16,295 bases of DNA from JBBSDV01 sp038240335 (GTDB lineage: Bacteria > Chloroflexota > Dehalococcoidia > DSTF01 > JACRBR01): contig JBBSDV010000058.1 in NCBI GenBank assembly GCA_038240335.1, forward strand, positions 1-16,295, written 5' to 3'. The translations under genes and the position numbers were made by a program. Positions 1 through 6,934 of this stretch are shown piece after piece. Position 1 is the first letter of the stretch; each line of letters begins with the position of its first letter. Under the pieces are notes generated by a model. It saw only the letters and a list, made by a program, of their open reading frames with translations. It had not been told where the DNA came from and did not search any database.

Positions 1-222
1 CTCGATATCCTCTTTCAGGGCGATAAGAAGCTGCTCAACGTCTACCATGTGGTCGTCGTCAATCCGGACAAGCACGACAAGGTCAACGTCATTGGCGCGC
101 GCGCCTTCGCGGCGTGGATCACGCGGCCGGACACGCAGAAGTTCATCGGCCAGTTCGGCGTCGACAAGTTCGGCGAACCGCTATTCTTCCCGGACGCCGG
201 CAGCGCAGAGCCGGCGGGATAG
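1..222 (+). CDS. tupA: Tungstate ABC transporter substrate-binding protein TupA, C-terminal fragment
   Basis: Only the last 73 codons are present; the gene starts before the window and ends at TAG 220-222. The open frame begins at base 1. The text matches the C-terminal lobe of TupA/PBP2-type tungstate-binding proteins, with a VYHVVVVNPDKHDKVN segment, an AFAAWITRPDTQKFIGQFG helix and a terminal GEPLFFPDA. In this family the protein is exported, binds tungstate (or molybdate) outside the membrane and delivers it to the permease. Signal peptide and anion-binding residues are outside the window. The stop lies 6 bp before the permease start, consistent with one tupABC transcript. Tungstate rather than molybdate is inferred from the TupA-like tail and gene order. 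Confidence 0.85.
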   Translation, partial: LDILFQGDKKLLNVYHVVVVNPDKHDKVNVIGARAFAAWITRPDTQKFIGQFGVDKFGEPLFFPDAGSAEPAG

Positions 223-228
223 GCCGCC

Positions 229-996
229 ATGGATCTCATCGGCAACGGGCTCAAAGAAGCGTTCCGTCTCCTGCTCCACAACGACGGCGACGTGTACGAG
301 ATCGCCCTCCGCTCCGTCTACGTCTCCGGCGTTGCCACGGCGCTCAGCCTGATTCTCGGTATCGGCCTCGGGGCCACGCTCGCCTTCCGGCAGTTCCGCG
401 GCAGGTTCGTTGCGTTGACGCTCGTCAATACGGGCATGGGGCTGCCGCCGGTCGTCGTTGGCCTCGTCATCGCGATCCTGTTGTGGCGGAGCGGGCCGTT
501 CGGCGGTCTCGGCTGGATCTACACGACACGGGCGATGATCATCGCCCAGATCGTGATCGCGACGCCGGTGATCACGGGCTTCACCGCCGCCGCGCTGGCG
601 TCGCTTCAGCCGCGGCTACGGTTGCAGGTATACGCCCTCGGCGCGTCGCGCCTGCAGATGCTCTGGATCTTGCTTCAGGAGGTGCGCCTGCCGCTGCTCG
701 CCGCGATCATGGCGGGCTTCGGGGCGGCGATCTCAGAGGTCGGGGCGTCGGTAATGGTCGGCGGCAACATCTCCGGGCACACGCGCGTGCTGACCGGCGC
801 GGTGCTGCTCGAGCAGAGTCGCGGCAACTTCGGCGCGGCGCTGGCGCTCGGCATCATCCTGCTCGCGATGATGATCGCCGTGAATGCGCTCTTCACGTGG
901 GTGCAGCTCGGCGTCCGGCGCGACCGGCAGCGCGCCGATCGCACCGCCGATGCGGGGCAGGCGCTGCCGCTCGTCCAGCCGTGGCTACAGCGCTGA
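229..996 (+). CDS. tupB: Tungstate ABC transporter permease TupB
   Basis: A 255-residue integral membrane permease that carries tungstate across the membrane together with the TupA receptor and TupC ATPase. Hydrophobic segments lie near residues 28-52, 62-85, 98-122, 155-175 and 200-225, as expected for a BPD-type inner membrane component. The cytoplasmic coupling (EAA) loop is visible near residues 133-155, with ALGASRLQMLWILLQEVRLP, which docks on the ATPase. The region SEVGASVMVGGNI (around 168-181) is typical of the TupB/CysTW group. The ATG start follows tupA by 6 bp, with AGG at 221-223 as a weak ribosome binding site overlapping the tupA stop. The 3' end overlaps the tupC start by 16 bp, which suggests translational coupling. 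Confidence 0.9.
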   Translation: MDLIGNGLKEAFRLLLHNDGDVYEIALRSVYVSGVATALSLILGIGLGATLAFRQFRGRFVALTLVNTGMGLPPVVVGLVIAILLWRSGPFGGLGWIYTTRAMIIAQIVIATPVITGFTAAALASLQPRLRLQVYALGASRLQMLWILLQEVRLPLLAAIMAGFGAAISEVGASVMVGGNISGHTRVLTGAVLLEQSRGNFGAALALGIILLAMMIAVNALFTWVQLGVRRDRQRADRTADAGQALPLVQPWLQR

Positions 997-2078
997 ACCA
1001 GATCCGGCTCTCGGTGCGAGGCCTCGTCGTGCGGCGCGGCGGTCGCACGATCGTCGAGGTGCCGGCGCTCGATGTCGCCGACGGCGAAGTGCTCGCCATC
1101 ATCGGGCCGAATGGCGCCGGCAAGAGCACGCTGCTGCTGCATCTCGCAATGCTCGAACGGCCGACTGCGGGCGAGCTGCGTTTCGACGGCGAGCCGGTCC
1201 GCGGCCACGCGCTGGCGCTGCGCCGACGGACCGCCGTGGTGTTTCAGGAACCGCTGTTGCTCGACCGCACGGTGCTCTCGAATGTCGAGACGGGGATGCG
1301 GCTGCGCGGCGTCGGCCGCGGGGAGCGGCGGGCGCGTGCCGAGCGGTGGCTGACGCGATTCGGCGTCGGGGCGCTGGCCGAGCGATCATCGCGCACGCTC
1401 TCCGGAGGCGAGGCGCAGCGGGTGAGCCTCGCCCGTGCCTTCGCGCTGGAGCCGGAGCTACTGCTGCTCGACGAGCCGTTCTCGGCGCTCGACGCGCCGA
1501 CGCGTGCGGCGCTGACGGAGGATTTCGCCGCCGTGCTCGCCGAGTCACGGCGCACCGTCGTCCTCGTCACGCACGACCATGATGAGGCTGCTCGTCTCGC
1601 CGATCGCGTCGCCGTGATGATCGACGGCCGGCTACGGCAAATCGGCGCGCCGGCAACCGTCTTCGGCGCGCCGGGCGATGCCGGCGTCGCCGCCTTCGTC
1701 GGCGTCGAGAACGTCGTGCCCGCGGTGTTCGTCTCACGCGCGGACGGATTGTTCACGGTCAGCGCTGCCGGTCATCTGATCGAGACGGTCACAGAAACGC
1801 ATGGCGAGTTCCGAGACGCGCTCGTCTGCCTGCGGCCGGAGGACATCAGCATCGCCCCTGCGGGACACGACTGGTCGGACAGCGCGCGGAACCGCATCCC
1901 AGGAACCGTTCGGCGGATCGTGCCGAGCGGCGCCGACGCACGCGTGGAGATCGACTGCGGCTTCACGCTGACGGCTCGCATCACGCGGCGTTCGGTCGAC
2001 GATCTCGGGCTCGCTCCGGGCAGCGCAGTCGTGGCGACGTTCAAGGCGACGGCGGTGCACCTGATTCGTCGCTCGTGA
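981..2078 (+). CDS. tupC: Tungstate ABC transporter ATP-binding protein TupC
   Basis: A 365-residue ATPase that powers tungstate import. I chose GTG at 981: it overlaps the end of tupB by 16 bp and starts just before the first ABC strand. The frame stays open much further upstream, but that stretch is a shadow of tupB. Visible motifs: Walker A GPNGAGKST (42-50), Q-loop FQEP (88-91), signature LSGGEAQR (140-147), Walker B LLLLDEP (160-166), D-loop SALD (168-171) and switch histidine VTHD (196-199). After about residue 225 there is an extra C-terminal region to 365, with VENVVPA and LRPEDISI segments, that reads as a TOBE-type oxyanion-sensing or regulatory domain. All catalytic motifs are intact. 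A molybdate/sulfate importer ATPase is the alternative, less likely given the TupA-like neighbour. Confidence 0.9.
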   Translation: MATALNQIRLSVRGLVVRRGGRTIVEVPALDVADGEVLAIIGPNGAGKSTLLLHLAMLERPTAGELRFDGEPVRGHALALRRRTAVVFQEPLLLDRTVLSNVETGMRLRGVGRGERRARAERWLTRFGVGALAERSSRTLSGGEAQRVSLARAFALEPELLLLDEPFSALDAPTRAALTEDFAAVLAESRRTVVLVTHDHDEAARLADRVAVMIDGRLRQIGAPATVFGAPGDAGVAAFVGVENVVPAVFVSRADGLFTVSAAGHLIETVTETHGEFRDALVCLRPEDISIAPAGHDWSDSARNRIPGTVRRIVPSGADARVEIDCGFTLTARITRRSVDDLGLAPGSAVVATFKATAVHLIRRS

Positions 2079-2132
2079 GGATGTTAACAGTTGGTTCCAA
2101 TGAGCTAACGAAGCCGATCTGGGGCGAATTGC

Positions 2133-2141
2133 TGCTATGAT
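2133..2141 (+). promoter_or_regulatory. Candidate extended -10 promoter for citrate synthase
   Basis: TGCTATGAT fits the extended -10 pattern TGnTATAAT with one mismatch. No good -35 hexamer stands 16-18 bp upstream, which extended -10 promoters can tolerate. The predicted transcript would start near 2148, inside the inverted repeat at 2142-2184, about 58 nt before the citrate synthase ATG. Confidence 0.4.
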
Positions 2142-2184
2142 GGTATAGCGGTGACGCATTCGTGCTATTGGCCACCGCTATTCC
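2142..2184 (+). repeat. Inverted repeat in the citrate synthase leader (operator or 5'-UTR hairpin)
   Basis: The arm GGTATAGCGGTG (2142-2153) is the reverse complement of CACCGCTATTCC (2173-2184) except for one T/T mismatch; the inner 9 bp (2145-2153 with 2173-2181) pair perfectly around a 19-nt loop. It starts directly after the candidate -10 box and ends 21 bp before the citrate synthase start codon. It could be a dimeric repressor operator or an mRNA leader hairpin. Confidence 0.6.
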
Positions 2185-2205
2185 CCAGAACGACAGGAGT
2201 CGCCC

Positions 2206-3681
2206 ATGCCCACTCGCACAGCCTCACGCGGCAACGCGTCCACCGGTTCACGAGGTAAGACCAGCGCCGCCGCGCCGAAGACGGATTCGCGCTCGAATTC
2301 GGCAAAAAACGGTGTCGCGAGCAACGGTCGCGCGGCTGCGCAACGCGACGGCGCGTCGCCAAAACCGAGCGGCTCCGCGCCGAAACCGGCGAACGGGACG
2401 AGCACGCTCTCGGTTACCGATAACCGCACCGGCAAATCGTATGAGGTGCCGATCACGGACGGCACGGTGCGCGCGATGGACTTCCGGCAGATGAAGACGG
2501 GCGCCGACGATTTCGGCCTGATGACGTACGACCCGGCATTCACGAACACGGCATCGTGCCGCAGCGCGATCACGTACATCGACGGCGACAAGGGCATCCT
2601 CGAGTACCGCGGCTATCCGATCGAGCAGCTCGCCGAAAAAAGCACGTATCTCGAAACGGCGTACCTGCTCGTCCATGGCGACTTGCCGGACAAGGCGCAA
2701 CTGGCCGAGTGGACGCACAACATCACCTTTCACACGATGGTGCACGAGAACATCAAGAAGTTCGTCGATGGCTTCAACTACGACTCACACCCGATGGGCA
2801 TGCTGATCGGCACGGTAGCCGCCTTCTCGACGTACTACCCCGACGCCAAGCATGTCGATGATCCGGCGTCGCGAGAGCTGCAGACGTGGCGGCTGATCGC
2901 GAAGATGCCGACGATTGCCGCATTCGCTTACCGGCACAGCCGCGGCCTGCCGTTCGTCTACCCGGACAACGACCTCTCGTTCCCCGGCAACTTCCTCAGC
3001 ATGCTGTGGAAGATGTCGGAGACGACGAACTACCGGCCCGACCCCGTGCTCGAACGGGCGATCGATGTGCTCTTCATCCTGCACGCCGATCACGAGCAGA
3101 ACTGCAGCGCCAACGCGATGCGCTCCGTCGGCAGCTCGCGGCCCGATCCGTACTCGGCGACGGCGGCAGCGGCAGCCGCGCTTTACGGCCCGCTGCACGG
3201 CGGCGCGAACGAAGAAGTGCTGCGCATGCTCGAGGAGATCGGCGACAAGAAGCGCGTGCCGGAGTTCCTGAAAAAGTTCAAGAACGGCGAAGGGCGGCTG
3301 ATGGGCTTCGGCCACCGCGTCTACAAGAACTACGACCCGCGCGCGAAGATCATCAAGCGCACCGCGGACGAAGTCTTCGATCTCGTCGGCCGCAACCCGC
3401 TGCTCGACATCGCCATGGAGCTCGAGCGGATCGCGCTCGAGGACGAATACTTCGTCAGCCGAAAGCTCTACCCGAACGTCGATTTCTACTCGGGCATCAT
3501 CTATCAGGCGCTCGGCTTCCCAATGGAGATGTTCCCGGTGCTCTTCGCCATCCCGCGCACGGCGGGCTGGATATCGCAGTGGCGCGAGATGATCACGGAC
3601 GACGAGCAGAAGATCGCCCGGCCGCGCCAAATCTACACCGGCGACCGCAAGCGCGACTACGTAGCGCTCGGCAAGCGCTGA
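2206..3681 (+). CDS. gltA: Citrate synthase with a basic, disordered N-terminal extension
   Basis: A 491-residue protein that condenses acetyl-CoA and oxaloacetate into citrate, the entry step of the TCA cycle. The catalytic set is intact: His331 in GPLHGGANEEVLRML, His370 in MGFGHRVYKNYDPRAK and Asp426 in YPNVDFYSG. HADHEQN (293-299) and the SSRPDPYSA segment are also typical. The family fold begins near residue 75-80. The first ~70 residues are low-complexity, rich in Ser, Ala, Asn, Gly, Lys and Arg, and are not part of a normal citrate synthase. ATG 2206 is supported by ACAGGAG at 2194-2199, 6 nt upstream. The protein is longer than the roughly 430 residues usual for GltA because of the extension. 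It probably has its own promoter in the 127-bp gap after tupC. A 2-methylcitrate synthase is a less likely alternative. Confidence 0.92.
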   Translation: MPTRTASRGNASTGSRGKTSAAAPKTDSRSNSAKNGVASNGRAAAQRDGASPKPSGSAPKPANGTSTLSVTDNRTGKSYEVPITDGTVRAMDFRQMKTGADDFGLMTYDPAFTNTASCRSAITYIDGDKGILEYRGYPIEQLAEKSTYLETAYLLVHGDLPDKAQLAEWTHNITFHTMVHENIKKFVDGFNYDSHPMGMLIGTVAAFSTYYPDAKHVDDPASRELQTWRLIAKMPTIAAFAYRHSRGLPFVYPDNDLSFPGNFLSMLWKMSETTNYRPDPVLERAIDVLFILHADHEQNCSANAMRSVGSSRPDPYSATAAAAAALYGPLHGGANEEVLRMLEEIGDKKRVPEFLKKFKNGEGRLMGFGHRVYKNYDPRAKIIKRTADEVFDLVGRNPLLDIAMELERIALEDEYFVSRKLYPNVDFYSGIIYQALGFPMEMFPVLFAIPRTAGWISQWREMITDDEQKIARPRQIYTGDRKRDYVALGKR

Positions 3682-3788
3682 TCTGCCGGCCGCCACCGGA
3701 AGGGCAAGCGCGCGCCGTGCGATTGGCTCGGAATGCGTCTCGATGGTAGGATTGCGCACCCTTGGTGAGCGCAGAAAGCGGGTGTGCG

Positions 3789-4592
3789 GTGGCAGAACTC
3801 AACTTCGAGAAGGTGATCTACGAGAAGCGCGGCCGCATCGCGCTCGTGACGATCAACCGGCCCGCCGTGATGAACGCAATCGATCCGCAGACGTCGGCGG
3901 AGCTGCATGAGGCGTTTTCCGACTTCCGTGACGACGAGAACGTCTGGGTTGCCGTCCTCACGGGCGCCGGCGAGAAGGCGTTCTCCGCTGGCAACGACCT
4001 CGTCGCGATGTCGAAGATGCAGCAGGAGGGGTTCAACTCCGTGAGCGCCGCCTATTCGAAGGCGCCATTCGGCGGGATCACGCGCAACTTCGAGTGCTAC
4101 AAGCCGATCATCGCCGCGATCAACGGCTATTGCCTCGCCGGCGGTTTGGAGATCGCGCTGTCGTGCGACGTGCGTATCGCCGCCGAGCACGCCGTGTTCG
4201 GGCTACCAGAAGTGACGCGCGCGATCATTCCGGGTGCAGGCGGCACGCAGCGACTGCCGCGCGTCATTCCCTTCGGCAGCGCGCTCGAACTGATCCTCAC
4301 CGGCGGCAAGTTCGACGTGCAGTGGGCGTTCCGCAACGGCCTCGTCAACCACGTCGTGCCTGCGGATCAAGTCATGCCGCGCGCGCTCGCCATGGCGGAG
4401 GCGATCTGCGAGAACGGCCCGCTGGCCGTGCGGCTGGCGAAAGAAGCGGCCGTGAAGGGCTTGACGATGCCGATCGCGGAAGGGCTTCATTTCGAGAACG
4501 AGCAGTCGCGGAAGGTGCTCGTCTCAGAGGACGCTCGCGAAGGCCCGCTCGCCTTCGCCCAGAAGCGCAAGCCCGCCTACAAGGGGAAGTAG
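3789..4592 (+). CDS. Enoyl-CoA hydratase/isomerase family protein
   Basis: A 267-residue crotonase-fold protein from GTG 3789. The oxyanion-hole segments are AFSAGNDL and NGYCLAGGLEIALSCD. Both acid/base glutamates of true enoyl-CoA hydratases are present: Glu121 (GGLEIALSCD) and Glu141 (FGLPEV). The following IPGAGGTQRLPR helix is typical. The protein should therefore be able to hydrate a 2-enoyl-CoA, as in fatty acid or related acyl-CoA breakdown; the exact substrate cannot be read from sequence. The frame also offers TTG 3762 and GTG 3765, with GGTAGG at 3745-3750. I prefer 3789 because it gives the usual short N-terminus before the first strand. The gene lies about 107 bp after citrate synthase, same strand. 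Confidence 0.88.
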   Translation: MAELNFEKVIYEKRGRIALVTINRPAVMNAIDPQTSAELHEAFSDFRDDENVWVAVLTGAGEKAFSAGNDLVAMSKMQQEGFNSVSAAYSKAPFGGITRNFECYKPIIAAINGYCLAGGLEIALSCDVRIAAEHAVFGLPEVTRAIIPGAGGTQRLPRVIPFGSALELILTGGKFDVQWAFRNGLVNHVVPADQVMPRALAMAEAICENGPLAVRLAKEAAVKGLTMPIAEGLHFENEQSRKVLVSEDAREGPLAFAQKRKPAYKGK

Positions 4593-4762
4593 TCTCCTGG
4601 TCGTTACTCGCCGGTCGCTCGCTGCGTCGTCGCTCTCTTGTTTGCTGATAGTCACATTCGTCGACTGAACAATGTTCCGTCGTCGACGGCGGCGCCTTCG
4701 AAAGCCCTCCCCTTGATGTCTCACCTCTCACCTCGCGCGCCCCACGCGCCGCTTCCCGCTTC

Positions 4763-5155
4763 TCACGCGCGGGGAGCGATCCGCCACGGGGGATTGAGCC
4801 GGTTCTCGCCGGCCCGATAGAGGCAAAGCTCGTGGCCGTCAGGGTCGAAAAGCCGCGCTTCTCGCCAGAGATAGGACATGTCCTCCGGGTTCGTAGCGAA
4901 CACGATCCCCGACGACTTCAGCGCCTCGACGGTTTCGTCGAGCTGGTCGCACTCGAAGTAGAGCGTGGCCATTCCAACCGCAGGGGGTGGTGCGATGGGC
5001 GGCACTTCGACCGATAGCGTCGCGTCGCCCTCGGGCAACATGAACCGCGCGTATCGCGGCGGCGAGTCAACGATCTGCTCGAGCCCGAGCGCGAGGTAGA
5101 ACGCCTTCGAGCGTTCGAAATCCGAGACCATGAGCGTGATGTGATTTAACCGCAT
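4763..5155 (-). CDS. VOC (glyoxalase/bleomycin-resistance/dioxygenase) superfamily protein
   Basis: A 130-residue single-domain vicinal oxygen chelate protein. Two beta-alpha-beta-beta-beta modules are visible. The first opens with LNHITLMVSD (His5) and FERSKAFYLALGLE; the second opens with MATLYFECDQLDETV (Glu68) and closes with FDPDGHELCLYR (His108-Glu109). His5, Glu68 and Glu109 sit where such proteins often hold their divalent metal. The reaction is unknown: family members include lyases, dioxygenases and antibiotic-binding proteins. The ATG is supported by GGGAGG at 5164-5169, 8 nt upstream on the minus strand. It stands alone, convergent with the enoyl-CoA hydratase gene (170-bp gap) and upstream of a degraded VOC-like fragment on the other strand. 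Confidence 0.85.
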   Translation of the reverse strand: MRLNHITLMVSDFERSKAFYLALGLEQIVDSPPRYARFMLPEGDATLSVEVPPIAPPPAVGMATLYFECDQLDETVEALKSSGIVFATNPEDMSYLWREARLFDPDGHELCLYRAGENRLNPPWRIAPRA

Positions 5156-5256
5156 GCGGCGCGCCTCCCACCAGCATGATGCCGCAGGCGCACGCGCTGC
5201 GCATCGTACGGAGGCTGTAGCTCCCTACATCGATCGGACGAGAGTACTGGTTCTCG

Positions 5257-5274
5257 AACGCCCGAGCGGGCGTT
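5257..5274. repeat. Perfect 8-bp palindromic hairpin
   Basis: AACGCCCG (5257-5264) and CGGGCGTT (5267-5274) are exact reverse complements with a 2-nt centre (a 7-bp stem with a 4-nt loop is sterically more likely). It is followed by only three T on the plus strand, so it is a weak terminator candidate at best. It stands about 100 bp upstream of the minus-strand VOC gene. Confidence 0.4.
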
Positions 5275-5433
5275 TGGACTCGAATTGCCAGCGGCAGCGA
5301 GACGCTGACATTCTGCCCGCATCCAGGGTGCGTGATCGAGCTGTGTCCAGTGTCGCTGTGGAGTTCCGCGACGGGGACGACCGCGCCCCCGACCGAGCGG
5401 TCCCGAGCCTATGCCGCGGACGGCTGCTTGGCG

Positions 5434-5571
5434 ATCACGATGCAGTATTCGGCGAGCACTTCGAGGGCAGTCGACTTCTATCGGGCCATCGGGTTCGCGG
5501 TGGAGAGCCTTGGCGAGCGGTACTCGGAGGTCGAGCGCGTCCGGTGCCGGCTCGAACTTCCGCCGCAGTGA
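5434..5571 (+). pseudogene. Remnant of a second VOC-like domain (N-terminal module only)
   Basis: The frame ending at TGA 5569-5571 reads LAITMQYSASTSRAVDFYR, then AIGFAV, then a GERYSEVE strand and RLELPP. This lines up by eye with the first half of the neighbouring VOC protein (ITLMVSD...SKAFYLALG...RYARF...LSVEVPP). It stops where a second module should begin and has no convincing start or ribosome binding site. I read it as a truncated, decayed VOC gene on the strand opposite to its intact neighbour. The FYRAIGF motif also occurs at the end of GNAT acetyltransferases, which is the main alternative. Confidence 0.35.
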
Positions 5572-5723
5572 GTCCGTGAGCAGTCGGCGCGAAACACTGA
5601 CCGGCTCTGCTGGAAGCCAACCAGCATAAGAACTCTCGTCGGCAAAGCTCTACGCGCGCGCCGATGGAGAAGGTCGCGGCGGCGGACTGAAGAGCGACGG
5701 GACGCTCGCCTCGCACCATTCAC

Positions 5724-6743
5724 TCATGGTGTCTGCTCGCGGCTGGTGTTTAATTGCGCTTCGGGGTTAACGACGTTGACCGGGGAGCCTGCAGCATAGG
5801 CGTTGATCTGGTCGAAGATGTCGGAGAACTGTATTTCCCATTCGTCTAGCGACACATACCCGATGTGCGGCGTACAGGTGACGTTGTTCATCGCCAGCAG
5901 CGGGTGCGTCTTGTCGACTAGGGGCTCGTCCTCGTACACGTCGAGCGCAGCCATGCCAGGCCGGCCAGCCTGCAGCGCGGAGACGAGCGCGCCCGGCTCG
6001 ATAAGGCCAGCGCGACTCGTGTTTACCAGGAGCGACGTAGGCTTCATGCGCCGAAGATCATCTGCCGTCACGATCCCGCTCGTCGCGTCAACAAGACGCA
6101 TGTGCAACGAAACGACATCGCACGCCCCGAAAAAGCTCTCCTTGCTTACCGCGACCTCGTAACCATCTTCAACGGCTCGGTCCAACGAAACCTCGCGCGC
6201 CAAGATCAAGATGTTCATGCCAAACGCCCGTCCATACCGCGCGACGACCGTTCCAATCCGGCCATAGCCGTAGATCCCGAGCGTCTTGCCGGCCAGCGTA
6301 CTGCCGATCCCCGACTGCCATGTACCGGCCCGCAGAGACGCCACTTGCTGCGGAATCTGTCTGACCGCGGCGAGCACCAGCGCCCACGTCAATTCCGCAG
6401 TCGCGTACGATGGTGTGGCGCCATGCAAGTTCGACGAGACCACGATGCCCAGTCGCGTACACGTATCGACGTCGATGTGTGGATAGACGCTTCGTTGGCT
6501 GATGATGCGCAGCGTGGGCAAGCGCACAAGGAGTGGCGTCCGAATCTCCGTACGCTCACGAATCAGTACCAACGCTTCGCACCCGCTTAACCGGTTGGCA
6601 AGCGTGTCGACATCTTGAACATGATCCGTCCATACGGTGACGTCGTGGCCGCCGAGCTTGGCGAAGCACGCAAGCGTCCGAACCGTATCGAAGTAATCGT
6701 CGAGGATGGCGACTTTCGTGTGGCACGCTCCGAGCTCGCACAC
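5724..6743 (-). CDS. D-2-hydroxyacid dehydrogenase family protein (NAD-dependent)
   Basis: A 339-residue protein of the D-isomer 2-hydroxyacid dehydrogenase family, which reduces 2-keto acids or oxidises D-2-hydroxy acids with NAD(P). The Rossmann motif GYGRIG is at 159-164. The catalytic triad is intact: Arg244 (NTSRAGLIE), Glu273 (DVYEDEPL) and His293 (TPHIGYVS). An N-terminal substrate lobe (about 8-110) carries LIRERTEI and ISQRSVYPHID. It resembles the D-3-phosphoglycerate dehydrogenase branch without an ACT domain, so the substrate is uncertain. The start is taken as GTG at 6743-6741, the first available codon after an in-frame TAA at 6762-6764; no good ribosome binding site precedes it, so initiation is the weak point. 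It is divergent from the DUF2652 gene across 191 bp. Confidence 0.87.
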   Translation of the reverse strand: MCELGACHTKVAILDDYFDTVRTLACFAKLGGHDVTVWTDHVQDVDTLANRLSGCEALVLIRERTEIRTPLLVRLPTLRIISQRSVYPHIDVDTCTRLGIVVSSNLHGATPSYATAELTWALVLAAVRQIPQQVASLRAGTWQSGIGSTLAGKTLGIYGYGRIGTVVARYGRAFGMNILILAREVSLDRAVEDGYEVAVSKESFFGACDVVSLHMRLVDATSGIVTADDLRRMKPTSLLVNTSRAGLIEPGALVSALQAGRPGMAALDVYEDEPLVDKTHPLLAMNNVTCTPHIGYVSLDEWEIQFSDIFDQINAYAAGSPVNVVNPEAQLNTSREQTP

Positions 6744-6805
6744 TGAGCAGGTTATTGAAGTTTACCTCAGCCGTTCCACCAGCGATTCCGTGGTCCCTCG
6801 CAAAA

Positions 6806-6860
6806 CGCCGCTGCATCACGAAACGTTGGACGACTGTTCAGATCAGAAGATGCAGCGGCG
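6806..6860. repeat. Perfect 12-bp inverted repeat in the divergent intergenic region
   Basis: CGCCGCTGCATC (6806-6817) is exactly mirrored by GATGCAGCGGCG (6849-6860) with 31 nt between. It lies between the divergent dehydrogenase and DUF2652 genes and upstream of the candidate -10 at 6897. It could be a two-site operator or a hairpin; the spacing of arm centres (about 43 bp, four helical turns) would suit cooperative binding. Confidence 0.6.
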
Positions 6861-6896
6861 CGTACGCATCCGCTCCTCACCAGCGACTGCAACCGG

Positions 6897-6902
6897 TATT
6901 AT
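6897..6902 (+). promoter_or_regulatory. Candidate -10 box for the DUF2652 gene
   Basis: TATTAT matches the -10 consensus at five of six positions and would place the transcript start about 26 nt before ATG 6935, leaving room for the ribosome binding site at 6921-6926. The -35 region at the right distance is poor, so an activator or a different sigma factor may be needed. Confidence 0.3.
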
Positions 6903-6934
6903 CGTCGCACGAAGCTGCGAGAGGAGTCGCAAAG

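Larger units (their letters stand above)
5156..5723. other. 568-bp stretch without an intact gene
   Basis: I see no convincing full gene here on either strand. It contains a short palindromic hairpin (5257-5274) and a decayed VOC-like fragment (5434-5571, plus strand). The other open frames are Arg/Ala/Pro-rich shadows without recognisable motifs. It probably represents decayed sequence between the VOC gene and the dehydrogenase. Confidence 0.6.

Noticed and set aside
114..980. Long upstream extension of the tupC frame
   Set aside because: It overlaps all of tupB in another frame and is Arg/Ala-rich without motifs; the ABC domain starts just after GTG 981.
2785..3759. 324-codon open frame on the minus strand
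   Set aside because: It is antisense to citrate synthase and shows only shadow composition.
3765..3778. 14-bp word GTGAGCGCAGAAAG repeated at 11782-11795
   Set aside because: A match of this length is about what chance gives in a window of this size, and the contexts are unrelated.
5245..5297. tRNA-like stretch with a hairpin resembling a variable arm
   Set aside because: No proper T-arm GGTTCGA, acceptor pairing or anticodon stem could be drawn.
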